Positions 5,984 to 12,004 of a stretch of DNA of 14,314 nucleotides are shown piece by piece; the first letter of the stretch is position 1; each line of letters begins with the position of its first letter. Made by a program: the position numbers and the translations under genes. Where the stretch lies: contig QGUU01000019.1 of the NCBI GenBank assembly GCA_003242525.1, positions 1 to 14,314 on the forward strand. Reading direction: 5' to 3'. The notes beneath the pieces are model-generated. The model was given only the letters and a program-made list of their open reading frames with translations. It did no database searches and had not been told where the DNA came from. This DNA is from Pseudomonadota bacterium. GTDB lineage: Bacteria > Pseudomonadota > Alphaproteobacteria > Rhizobiales > Rhizobiaceae.

Positions 5984-7453
5984 ATGGCCACGCCGCGCCC
6001 GCAAACCCGGCACGCCATTCCGCCGGCGGACGACATCTGCCGGAAATCCGCCGTCGAACTGGCTACGAAGATCAGGTCGCGGAATCTGTCGGTGAGGGAG
6101 GTTGTCGGCGCCTTTCTCGACCGGATCGAGGCGGTCAACCCTCACGTAAACGCCATCGTCTCGCTGCGCGAGCGTGACGAGCTCCTGCGCGAGGCCGAGG
6201 CCGCTGATGATTTCCTCGCCCGCAACCAGGACGAGGCGGGTCCGTTGTTCGGCCTGCCTCTGGCGATCAAGGATCTGGCCCTGACCCAAGGGATCAGGAC
6301 CACCTTTGGCTCACCCATCTTTGCCGATTTCGTGCCCGCCGAGGACGAGTTCTTCGTTGCGCGTATGCGAAGGGCCGGCGCCATCATCATCGGCAAGACC
6401 AATACCCCAGAATTCGGCCTCGGCTCCAACACCTACAATCCAGTATTCGGACCAACCCTCAATGCCTTCGATCCGCGCTGGACTGCAGGCGGATCGAGCG
6501 GCGGCGCGGCGGTTGCACTGGCCCTGGACATGGTTCCGGTGTCGGATGGCAGCGATTTCGGCGGCTCGCTACGCAATCCCGGCGCCTACAACAACGTCTT
6601 CGGCTTCCGGCCCTCGCAAGGCCTGGTTCCTGCGGGCCCCGCTCCCGAAGTGTTCCATGCCCAGATGGGCGTTGACGGCCCAATGGGTCGCAGCGTGCGA
6701 GACATGGCTCTGCTCCTCGACGTGCAGGCCGGTTATCACCCACATGCCCCCCTTTCCATGCAAGGGCACGGCAATTTCCTTGCAGGCCTCTCCGAGCCGA
6801 CCTTAGGCGGGCGCATCGCCTGGCTCGGCGATCTTGGCGGCGCCCTTCCGCTGGAGGAGGGCATACTGAATCTTTGCGCGGAGGCGCTGAATCGCTTCAA
6901 CGAGGCGGGCTTTACCTGGGAGCCAATTGTGCCTGATTTCGATATGGAGGCGCTCTGGCAGGCTTTCGTCACCCTCAGGCAGGCCACGAGCGGCTGCGCG
7001 TTGAAACTGCATGCCGACGTTCCCGGCCGGCGCGCTCTGCTGAAGCCCGAAGCGCTTTGGGAAGCCGAGGGCGCCGCAAGGCTCACTGCGCCGCAGATCC
7101 ACGCGGCTTCGGTTCTCCGCACCAGCTGGCGTCATACCCTGCTCGCGCTTTTTGACCGGTTCGATCTGCTCGCGCTGCCCAGCGCCCAGGTCTTTCCCTT
7201 CGATGTGAGGACACCGTGGCCGAAGGAAATCGCAGGCCACGCCATGGACAGTTATCACCGCTGGATGCAGGTTTCATCGCTCGCCACGATGGGCGGGTGC
7301 CCGGCCGTCAACGTGCCGGCCGGTTTCGACCCGGATGGACGCCCCATGGGAATGCAGCTCATCGGGCCACCGCGCGGTGACTTGGCAGTGCTGCGGACAG
7401 CCGCTGCTTACGAGGCCGTGATGCCCTGGGCGACAGGTGCCGGCCCAGCCTGA
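5984..7453 (+). CDS. Amidase-signature family hydrolase
   Basis: Member of the amidase-signature superfamily, which hydrolyses carboxamides or carbamoyl compounds with a Ser-cisSer-Lys triad; 489 residues is typical. Catalytic Lys96 lies in GLPLAIKDL, cis-Ser171 in TAGGSSGGAA and nucleophile Ser195 in GSDFGGSLRNP. The 24-residue spacing between the serines matches FAAH and malonamidase. There is no signal peptide, so it is cytoplasmic. It is not obviously GatA: no gatB or gatC is nearby. It starts one base after the ribokinase stop (TGA-C-ATG), with the ribosome-binding region inside rbsK. The partner gene and the nearby nucleoside hydrolase suggest breakdown of a nucleoside- or ureide-derived amide, but the substrate cannot be read from sequence. 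Confidence 0.92.
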   Translation: MATPRPQTRHAIPPADDICRKSAVELATKIRSRNLSVREVVGAFLDRIEAVNPHVNAIVSLRERDELLREAEAADDFLARNQDEAGPLFGLPLAIKDLALTQGIRTTFGSPIFADFVPAEDEFFVARMRRAGAIIIGKTNTPEFGLGSNTYNPVFGPTLNAFDPRWTAGGSSGGAAVALALDMVPVSDGSDFGGSLRNPGAYNNVFGFRPSQGLVPAGPAPEVFHAQMGVDGPMGRSVRDMALLLDVQAGYHPHAPLSMQGHGNFLAGLSEPTLGGRIAWLGDLGGALPLEEGILNLCAEALNRFNEAGFTWEPIVPDFDMEALWQAFVTLRQATSGCALKLHADVPGRRALLKPEALWEAEGAARLTAPQIHAASVLRTSWRHTLLALFDRFDLLALPSAQVFPFDVRTPWPKEIAGHAMDSYHRWMQVSSLATMGGCPAVNVPAGFDPDGRPMGMQLIGPPRGDLAVLRTAAAYEAVMPWATGAGPA

Positions 7454-7462
7454 TCGGGGCCG
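7441..7462 (+). terminator. Weak hairpin across the amidase stop codon
   Basis: CGGCCC (7441-7446) pairs with GGGCCG (7457-7462), with a 10-nt loop containing the stop codon. It lies in the 37-base gap between the convergent amidase and nucleoside hydrolase genes and could help end either transcript. No U-tract is present. Confidence 0.3.
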
Positions 7463-7490
7463 ATTCGGAATCCGACTTCTCGGCGCTCGA

Positions 7491-8432
7491 CTACAGCCGT
7501 GCCAGCCTGTCTGTCAGCAGAGTGAAAAATCCATCGGCATCAATGTCGCGCATCACCATGGCGTTCTTCGGCCTGTCGGTTACTCCCCACCAGTCGACCA
7601 CAGTCATGCCCATGGTGAGTTCGGAGGAAATCTCGACCTCGACATTGCAATGCCGGCCCGTGAAAAGCTCTGGCCGCAGCAAATAGGCGATGACGCAGGG
7701 GTCATGAAGCGGACCGCCATCAGTGCCGTATTTCTCCTCGTCGAACCGTTCGAAGAATTCAAGCAGCGCCGCGGCTGCATCACCGACCCGGGTGCCCAGG
7801 CTGCGAATGGCTTCTATGCGCGCGGCCGTCGTGAGTGCCTTGTGCGTGACGTCCAGCGGCATGACGACAATAGGTGCGCCCGAGCGGAATACAACGTCGG
7901 CCGCGTGCGGATCGACATAAATGTTGAACTCGGCGGCCGGCGTCATGTTGCCTCCCTCGAAAAAACCGCCGCCCATCAGAACGATCTCCTTGATGCGCGG
8001 GGCTATGCGGGGCTCCCGGATGAGTGCCAGGGCGATATTGGTGAGGGGTCCGAGCGGACAAAGCGTGATGGTGCCGCTTTCCTCCTTCATCAGCGTTTCG
8101 ATGATGAAGTCGACCGCATGCTGTTCCTGCAGCGGCATGGTGGGCTCGGGAAGGACAGGACCGTCCAGCCCGGTCTTGCCATGAACGTGTTCCGCTGTCA
8201 CCGAGCGGCGCAGCAGGGGGCGCTCGGCCCCGGCAAACACCCGCACGTCAGGCCGGCCCGCCAGTTCGCAGATCTTGCGAGCGTTCTTCTCGGTGAGTCT
8301 TAGCGGAACATTGCCGGCAACCGCTGTTATTCCTACCACTTCGAGCTCAGGGCTGGCGAGTGCGAGCAGTATGGCTATGGCATCATCCTGTCCAGGGTCA
8401 GTATCGATGATGATCTTGCGGTTGGTGGGCAT
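7491..8432 (-). CDS. Inosine/uridine-preferring nucleoside hydrolase (IUNH family)
   Basis: Hydrolyses the N-glycosidic bond of ribonucleosides to ribose and a free base, using a bound calcium ion. With ATG 8432 the protein has 313 residues, the family norm. The calcium-binding motif DTDPGQDD is at residues 10-17. EFNIYVDPHAA (168-178) is the conserved central motif, and His243-Asp244 in PLHDP are the second catalytic/metal pair. No signal peptide is seen, so it is cytoplasmic. The longer frame to 8495 is rejected because AAGGA lies about six bases before ATG 8432 and homology starts at KIIIDTDPG. It converges on ribokinase-amidase 37 bp away and diverges from hsp20. Base preference (purine, pyrimidine or nonspecific) cannot be told from sequence. 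Confidence 0.93.
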   Translation of the reverse strand: MPTNRKIIIDTDPGQDDAIAILLALASPELEVVGITAVAGNVPLRLTEKNARKICELAGRPDVRVFAGAERPLLRRSVTAEHVHGKTGLDGPVLPEPTMPLQEQHAVDFIIETLMKEESGTITLCPLGPLTNIALALIREPRIAPRIKEIVLMGGGFFEGGNMTPAAEFNIYVDPHAADVVFRSGAPIVVMPLDVTHKALTTAARIEAIRSLGTRVGDAAAALLEFFERFDEEKYGTDGGPLHDPCVIAYLLRPELFTGRHCNVEVEISSELTMGMTVVDWWGVTDRPKNAMVMRDIDADGFFTLLTDRLARL

Positions 8433-8497
8433 CGCATGTCCTTGTTCTGAAGGTGCTTTTTGGCTGGAAACCGGATGTGGAGCAGGTGCGGTCAAGA

Positions 8498-8526
8498 CTT
8501 GAACTTGATCGCCCGGTAGACCATAT
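8498..8526 (+). promoter_or_regulatory. Heat-shock (RpoH, sigma-32) promoter of hsp20
   Basis: CTTGAA (8498-8503) and CCATAT (8521-8526) are separated by exactly 17 bp, fitting the rhizobial RpoH consensus as I recall it (CTTGAA, N17, CCANAT). Predicted transcription start is near 8533, giving a leader of about 57 nt that is almost entirely the two hairpins of the thermometer candidate. The -35 overlaps a small palindrome (TCAAG-A-CTTGA, 8492-8502). Confidence 0.7.
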
Positions 8527-8534
8527 CAACAGCG

Positions 8535-8589
8535 ACGGGAAGAATGCCAGCCGGGTTTTTCCCGTAAGAGTCGCTCTCAGGAGGACCGC
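8535..8589 (+). ncRNA. ROSE-like RNA thermometer in the hsp20 leader
   Basis: Hairpin 1: ACGGGAA (8535-8541) pairs with TTCCCGT (8559-8565). Hairpin 2 hides the ribosome-binding site: GTC (8570-8572) pairs with GAC (8584-8586) and CTC (8574-8576) with GAG (8581-8583). G8573 is left as a single bulge and TCAG forms the loop. The stretch TCGCT (8571-8575) opposite AGGAGGA (8579-8585) fits the ROSE signature U(U/C)GCU facing the Shine-Dalgarno sequence. A bulged G there is the known temperature-sensing feature of rhizobial ROSE elements. Pairing is seen; thermosensing is inferred from the family. Confidence 0.65.
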
Positions 8590-9015
8590 ATGTCTCGAAT
8601 GACGCCGTTTTCCAGTCCCCTTCTGCTGGGCTTTGACGCCATGGAAAAAACCCTCGAGCGTCTGGCCAAGTCCGGGGACGGCTATCCGCCCTACAACATA
8701 GAACGACTGCCCGGGAACCAAGGCAGCGCGGAGCGGTTGAGGATAACGCTGGCCGTCGCAGGCTTTTCCGAATCCGACCTGGAGGTCACCACCGAGGAAA
8801 ACCAATTGGTGGTTCGGGGTCGCCAGAACGACGATACGGAGCGCGAGTACCTCCATCGGGGCATAGCTGCGCGGCAGTTTCAGCGTTGTTTCGTGCTGGC
8901 GGATGGAATGCGCGTAATCGGCGCGGAACTGAAAAACGGACTGTTGTCGATCGACCTGGACAGACCCGAGGCCGAGCGGCTGGTACGGAAAATAAACATA
9001 TCGGTGAAAGACTGA
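8590..9015 (+). CDS. hsp20: Small heat-shock protein (Hsp20/IbpA-like)
   Basis: ATP-independent chaperone that forms oligomers and holds unfolding proteins for DnaK/ClpB refolding. The protein has 141 residues. After a short N-terminal arm, YPPYNIE (32-38) opens the alpha-crystallin domain as in IbpA-type proteins. The conserved domain end AELKNGLLSIDL is at 112-123. The C-terminal tail has an I-x-I motif (Ile135-Asn-Ile137) used for oligomer contacts. ATG 8590 follows a strong AGGAGG five bases upstream that is sequestered in the predicted leader hairpin. Transcription by RpoH plus translational release by heat would give double temperature control. DUF1150 follows 61 bases later, a usual alphaproteobacterial pair. 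Confidence 0.93.
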   Translation: MSRMTPFSSPLLLGFDAMEKTLERLAKSGDGYPPYNIERLPGNQGSAERLRITLAVAGFSESDLEVTTEENQLVVRGRQNDDTEREYLHRGIAARQFQRCFVLADGMRVIGAELKNGLLSIDLDRPEAERLVRKINISVKD

Positions 9016-9035
9016 TCCCTGCCGATGGCTCTTGC

Positions 9036-9061
9036 GTGGAACGGCTCACGGGGCGTTCCAC
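9036..9061 (+). other. Intercistronic hairpin between hsp20 and the DUF1150 gene
   Basis: GTGGAACG (9036-9043) pairs perfectly with CGTTCCAC (9054-9061) around a 10-nt loop, two to three bases before the AAAGGAGG ribosome-binding site of the downstream gene. It could partially terminate, stabilise hsp20 mRNA, or modulate DUF1150 translation. Confidence 0.45.
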
Positions 9062-9076
9062 TGAAAGGAGGCTGAA

Positions 9077-9334
9077 ATGACCAGAACCGGAGAAAGACCG
9101 ATCATGACCAGCGGCGAACTCGCCAATCTCGGCGAAGGTTCGGTCGCTTATCTCAGGAAAGTGTCAAGCGACGAACTGCGCGGGCGCTTCCCCGGCCTTG
9201 CCGAGATCGCCCCTGGGCTGGAATTATGGGCCCTGTTCGGCGCCAGTGGCCAGCCGATCCTGCTTTCGGACGCCCGAGACCGGGCCTTGGCCGGTGCTCT
9301 GGAGAACGACCTGATTACCGTCGCCCTCCACTAA
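9077..9334 (+). CDS. DUF1150 family small protein
   Basis: An 85-residue soluble protein of the DUF1150 family, found mainly in alphaproteobacteria and often directly downstream of a small heat-shock gene, as here. Visible family features are the segment GSVAYLRKVSSDEL (residues 22-35), a central LWALFGASGQPILLSD stretch (50-65) and an acidic C-terminus with the ending ALENDLITVALH. There is no signal peptide or membrane segment. The start at 9077 is set by AAAGGAGG; an in-frame ATG at nt 9104 lacks comparable signals. Co-transcription with hsp20 is likely, suggesting a role in protein quality control or stress, but no molecular function is known to me. Confidence 0.85.
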   Translation: MTRTGERPIMTSGELANLGEGSVAYLRKVSSDELRGRFPGLAEIAPGLELWALFGASGQPILLSDARDRALAGALENDLITVALH

Positions 9335-9354
9335 CGTGAATTCTCGCCGGGCCA

Positions 9355-9371
9355 CGCCGGCCACGCCGGCG
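9355..9371 (+). terminator. Hairpin terminator candidate in the DUF1150/iclR convergent gap
   Basis: CGCCGGC (9355-9361) and GCCGGCG (9365-9371) form a perfect 7-bp stem with a CAC loop, 21 bases after the DUF1150 stop. It overlaps two tandem copies of GGCCACGCC (9350-9367). There is no U-tract. It probably separates the hsp20 operon from the convergent regulator gene; nothing else is visible in 9372-9447. Confidence 0.5.
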
Positions 9372-9447
9372 CGGTTCCGGTGCCGCAATCGCTTTGTTCC
9401 GGCCGACAGGTAGGGCTGAGGTCGATTCCGCCAGCCCACCGGTCTTC

Positions 9448-10212
9448 TCATTCGACGGGAATGCTCGCGGCCGCTCGCTCCAGGGGCGTGGCATCTTCCC
9501 CGAAGGCGCGGGTAGCGCGCGCAGCCGCCTGCAGCAACGGCTTCACCATGGCATGCAGAAATTCGGCATTTACCCGGGATCGCGGGCCCGCCAGGGTGAG
9601 AGCGCCCAGGATCCCGCCCCCGGGGCCGAAAACGGGCGCAGAAATGCCCGCGGTCTCCGGATCCCTGTCGCCAAGAGCCACGAAATGGAACTTGTTCCGG
9701 ATGGTTTCGTAGGGCTCCCCCGCCTCCCCGGAAAAGGCCAGAAGCACGCGACCACCCGAACCAACACCAAGTGGAAGCACGTCTCCTTCACGCACCGTAT
9801 AACGGATGGGGTGCTTGGATTCGATCCGGTACAGGCAGGTGCGCAGTTCGCCGGCACGGACATAGAAGGCGACGCTTTCCTGGCTGAAATCGGCCAGATC
9901 ACGCATTACCGGCAGAAGAATATCGGACGCCACCACTGAACGCTGGTAGAGCGCCCCCAGCCGGAACGCCCCCGGCCCGATGCGGTAGCGGCCATCCTCC
10001 AGCCGGTCCAGCAGGCGGGCGCGCAGGAGCGAACCTGCAAGCCTGAGGATCGTGCTCTTGTAGAGGCCGGTTCGCTGCGCGATCTCGGCAAGGGACAGCG
10101 ACCGGTCCGCCGCCGTGAATGCGTTGAGCACAGCGATGGCGCGGTCCAGCGCCGCTACCCCCTCGCCTGGATCGGATTTGCGCCGGCCCCCTGGGCGGTC
10201 GGGGGGATTCAT
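9448..10212 (-). CDS. IclR-family transcriptional regulator
   Basis: Likely local regulator of the divergent tct operon. With ATG 10212 it has 254 residues, the family norm. A winged helix-turn-helix occupies about residues 18-85 (LSLAEIAQRTGLYKSTILRL at 39-58 is the recognition region). The effector-binding GAF-like domain follows from about 95 to 240, with the family-like stretches SVAFYVRAGELRTCLYRIES and LPLGVGSGGRVLLAF. IclR proteins bind small metabolites, often carboxylic or aromatic acids, as dimers or tetramers. The frame stays open to 10437, but the upstream portion has no family-like sequence and covers the promoter region. The start has a poor ribosome-binding site (GGGAA), so ATG 10260 remains an alternative. 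The ligand is probably the transported acid or its CoA ester. Confidence 0.9.
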   Translation of the reverse strand: MNPPDRPGGRRKSDPGEGVAALDRAIAVLNAFTAADRSLSLAEIAQRTGLYKSTILRLAGSLLRARLLDRLEDGRYRIGPGAFRLGALYQRSVVASDILLPVMRDLADFSQESVAFYVRAGELRTCLYRIESKHPIRYTVREGDVLPLGVGSGGRVLLAFSGEAGEPYETIRNKFHFVALGDRDPETAGISAPVFGPGGGILGALTLAGPRSRVNAEFLHAMVKPLLQAAARATRAFGEDATPLERAAASIPVE

Positions 10213-10267
10213 TTCATTTCCCAATCGTTGGAAAGCCTGTGTAAAGTGGTTGTGCCTCATCAGGGGC

Positions 10268-10304
10268 GTTCTGTCTAGCAGAATGACGTTTTGATTGACA
10301 GAAC
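10268..10304. promoter_or_regulatory. Candidate IclR operator and tct promoter -35
   Basis: TTCTG (10269-10273) and CAGAA (10279-10283) form a 15-bp palindrome, and a third half-site CAGAA lies at 10299-10303. Spacings of 10 and 20 bp put all three on the same DNA face. The outer sequences GTTCTGTC (10268-10275) and GACAGAAC (10297-10304) are perfect inverted repeats. A consensus -35 TTGACA (10295-10300) overlaps the third half-site, but no good -10 follows at 16-18 bp, consistent with an activator-dependent or weak promoter for tctC. Confidence 0.45.
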
Positions 10305-10396
10305 AATGCGGATTTGCATGACTTCGGACACGAGGGCGACGGCAAGTAGAGTTTTTTTGAAGACGCCGGATGCGGGGTCGAAATTGGAGGAACACC

Positions 10397-11374
10397 ATGC
10401 TGAACAGACGTGAATTGCTGAAAAGCACTGCGGCCATCGGCGCCGCCGGCCTTGCTGCCGTCTATGCGGGCCCGGTCCTTGCACAGGACGCGCCGCAACT
10501 CGATCTCTTCGTGCCGGCAGCGCCTGGCGGCGGCTGGGACCAGACGGCCCGCGCCATGGATCAGGTCCTGCGCAAGGAGGGCCTCATTTCCGGCTCGCAG
10601 GTCACCAATGTCGGCGGCGCCGGCGGCACGGTGGGGTTGCCGCAGTTCATCAGCCGTTACAAGGGCAAGGGCAATGCCCTGATGGTCGGCGGCATGGTCA
10701 TGGTAGGCGCCATCATTGCCAACAAATCAGCGACCAAGCTTGACCAGGTGACGCCCATCGCCCGCCTCACCGGCGAGTTCGAGGCGCTGGTGGTGCCTGC
10801 AGCCTCTCCGTTCCAGACGGTCCAGGACTTCGTCGCCGCGCTGAAGGAAGACCCGACCAAGGTGCCCGTTGCCGGTGGTTCGGCCGGAGGTTCCGACCAC
10901 ATCCTGTTCGGCCTCATCGCCAAGGCTGCGGGCGTCGATCCGACCAAGATCTCCTACGTGCCATTCGCGGGCGGCGGGGAGGCGCTGGCAGCGCTGCTCG
11001 GCAATCAGGTTGCCGCCGGAATCTCCGGTTACGGCGAGTTTGCCGAGCAGGTCAAGGTCGGCGCACTCAGGATCCTCGCCCTGTCGGCCGACGAGCGGCA
11101 GGAGGGCATAGACGCACCCACGCTCAAGGAGTCGGGCGTTGACATCGAGCTGTTCAACTGGCGCGGCGTGTTCGCGCCGCCGGACATTTCGGCCGAGGAC
11201 AAGGCGGCCATGGTCAAGCTCATGGAAGACATGACCAAGAGCGCCGCTTGGGCCGAGGAGTGCAAGAACCGGCAGTGGACTTCAATTCCGCTCACCGGCG
11301 ATGCCTATGAGGAATTCCTCAAGGAGGACATTGCCCGCATAGAGGAAATATTGAAGGACCTGGGCCTCGCCTGA
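10397..11374 (+). CDS. tctC: Tripartite tricarboxylate transporter substrate-binding protein (TctC/Bug family)
   Basis: Periplasmic solute receptor that captures a carboxylate and delivers it to the TctAB membrane complex. With ATG 10397 (after TTGGAGGA) it has 325 residues. The N-terminus is a twin-arginine signal: NRRELLK at residues 3-9, a hydrophobic stretch to about 24, and a likely cleavage site after VLA (27-29). Export by Tat, not Sec, implies folding before translocation. The mature protein has the family motifs PGGGWD (43-48) and the glycine loop NVGGAGGTVG, which contact the carboxylate in Bug proteins. An upstream ATG at 10370 is rejected because the signal peptide starts cleanly at 10397. 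Bug ligands vary widely, so the substrate is unknown. Confidence 0.92.
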   Translation: MLNRRELLKSTAAIGAAGLAAVYAGPVLAQDAPQLDLFVPAAPGGGWDQTARAMDQVLRKEGLISGSQVTNVGGAGGTVGLPQFISRYKGKGNALMVGGMVMVGAIIANKSATKLDQVTPIARLTGEFEALVVPAASPFQTVQDFVAALKEDPTKVPVAGGSAGGSDHILFGLIAKAAGVDPTKISYVPFAGGGEALAALLGNQVAAGISGYGEFAEQVKVGALRILALSADERQEGIDAPTLKESGVDIELFNWRGVFAPPDISAEDKAAMVKLMEDMTKSAAWAEECKNRQWTSIPLTGDAYEEFLKEDIARIEEILKDLGLA

Positions 11375-11384
11375 TGCCTTTGCA

Positions 11385-11406
11385 GGGGCGGCGCTTGCGC
11401 CGCCCC
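11385..11406 (+). other. Strong intercistronic hairpin between tctC and tctB
   Basis: GGGGCGGCG (11385-11393) pairs perfectly with CGCCGCCCC (11398-11406) around CTTG, ten bases after the tctC stop and 67 before tctB. There is no U-tract. In many transporter operons such stems protect the binding-protein mRNA or partially terminate, making receptor more abundant than membrane subunits. That role is inferred here. Confidence 0.6.
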
Positions 11407-11473
11407 GAACTCCCGACATGCGTCGGCAAATATGGAACAGCGCCGTGCCGGGTGCACCGCCTTGGGGGACATG

Positions 11474-12001
11474 ATGAGCACGCAAGACCAGGGTGAAGCC
11501 GCGCCGAGGCGCCCCGCAATACCCGAACTGTTGATTGGCTTGGGCATGCTGGCCGCTTCCGCGGTGGTTCTATGGCAGACGCTGGCCATCCCCGTATCGC
11601 CCCTCTATTCCAAGGTGGGACCTACTGTTTTCCCCTACATCACCGCGGCGGGAATGCTGGTGCTTTCCCTGCTTCTTCTCTTCGCCGCCCTTCGGGGCGG
11701 CTGGCAGCCGGAAGAGGAAAAGGCGACGCCGACCGACTGGTGGTCGATGTTTTTCGTCGTCGCCGGCCTGCTCGCCAATCTTTTCCTGATCCGACCGCTC
11801 GGCTTCACAGCCGCCTCCGTCATCATGTTCGTGCTGGTCTGCTACGGCTTCGGCAGCCGCCGCCCGCTGCGCGACATGATCACCGGGCTCATCCTGGCAC
11901 TGTCGGCCTATTTCGGCTTCGCCAAGGTGCTGGGCGTCAATATCGGAGCCGGCTATGTCGAGAACCTGGTCAGCTCGGCAATCAGGTCCATCGGAGGGTG
12001 A
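11474..12001 (+). CDS. tctB: Tripartite tricarboxylate transporter small membrane subunit
   Basis: Small integral-membrane subunit that works with TctA in sodium- or proton-driven carboxylate uptake. It has 175 residues from ATG 11474, chosen because GGGGGAC ends at suitable spacing; ATG 11471 is adjacent and possible. Four hydrophobic segments are visible: about 18-37 (GLGMLAASAVVLW), 48-70 (FPYITAAGMLVLSLLLLFAAL), 88-113 and 120-150, with the family's PxxFP-like motif (GPTVFPY) before the second. Sequence conservation in this family is low, so the call rests on topology, this motif and its place between tctC and tctA. Only three bases separate its stop from the tctA start, and its last codons carry the tctA ribosome-binding site (GGAGGG). 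Confidence 0.88.
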   Translation: MSTQDQGEAAPRRPAIPELLIGLGMLAASAVVLWQTLAIPVSPLYSKVGPTVFPYITAAGMLVLSLLLLFAALRGGWQPEEEKATPTDWWSMFFVVAGLLANLFLIRPLGFTAASVIMFVLVCYGFGSRRPLRDMITGLILALSAYFGFAKVLGVNIGAGYVENLVSSAIRSIGG

Positions 12002-12004
12002 CCG

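Noticed and set aside
5170..6138. 322-codon minus-strand open frame across rbsK and the amidase start.
   Set aside because: It overlaps two genes with intact catalytic motifs, and its translation is low-complexity with no domain I recognise.
7437..8303. 288-codon plus-strand open frame antisense to the nucleoside hydrolase.
   Set aside because: The minus-strand gene has all its metal-binding and catalytic motifs; this is a shadow frame.
10318..10323. A -10 box 17 bp after the perfect TTGACA upstream of tctC.
   Set aside because: The hexamer there matches consensus at only two positions, so a complete constitutive promoter is not claimed.
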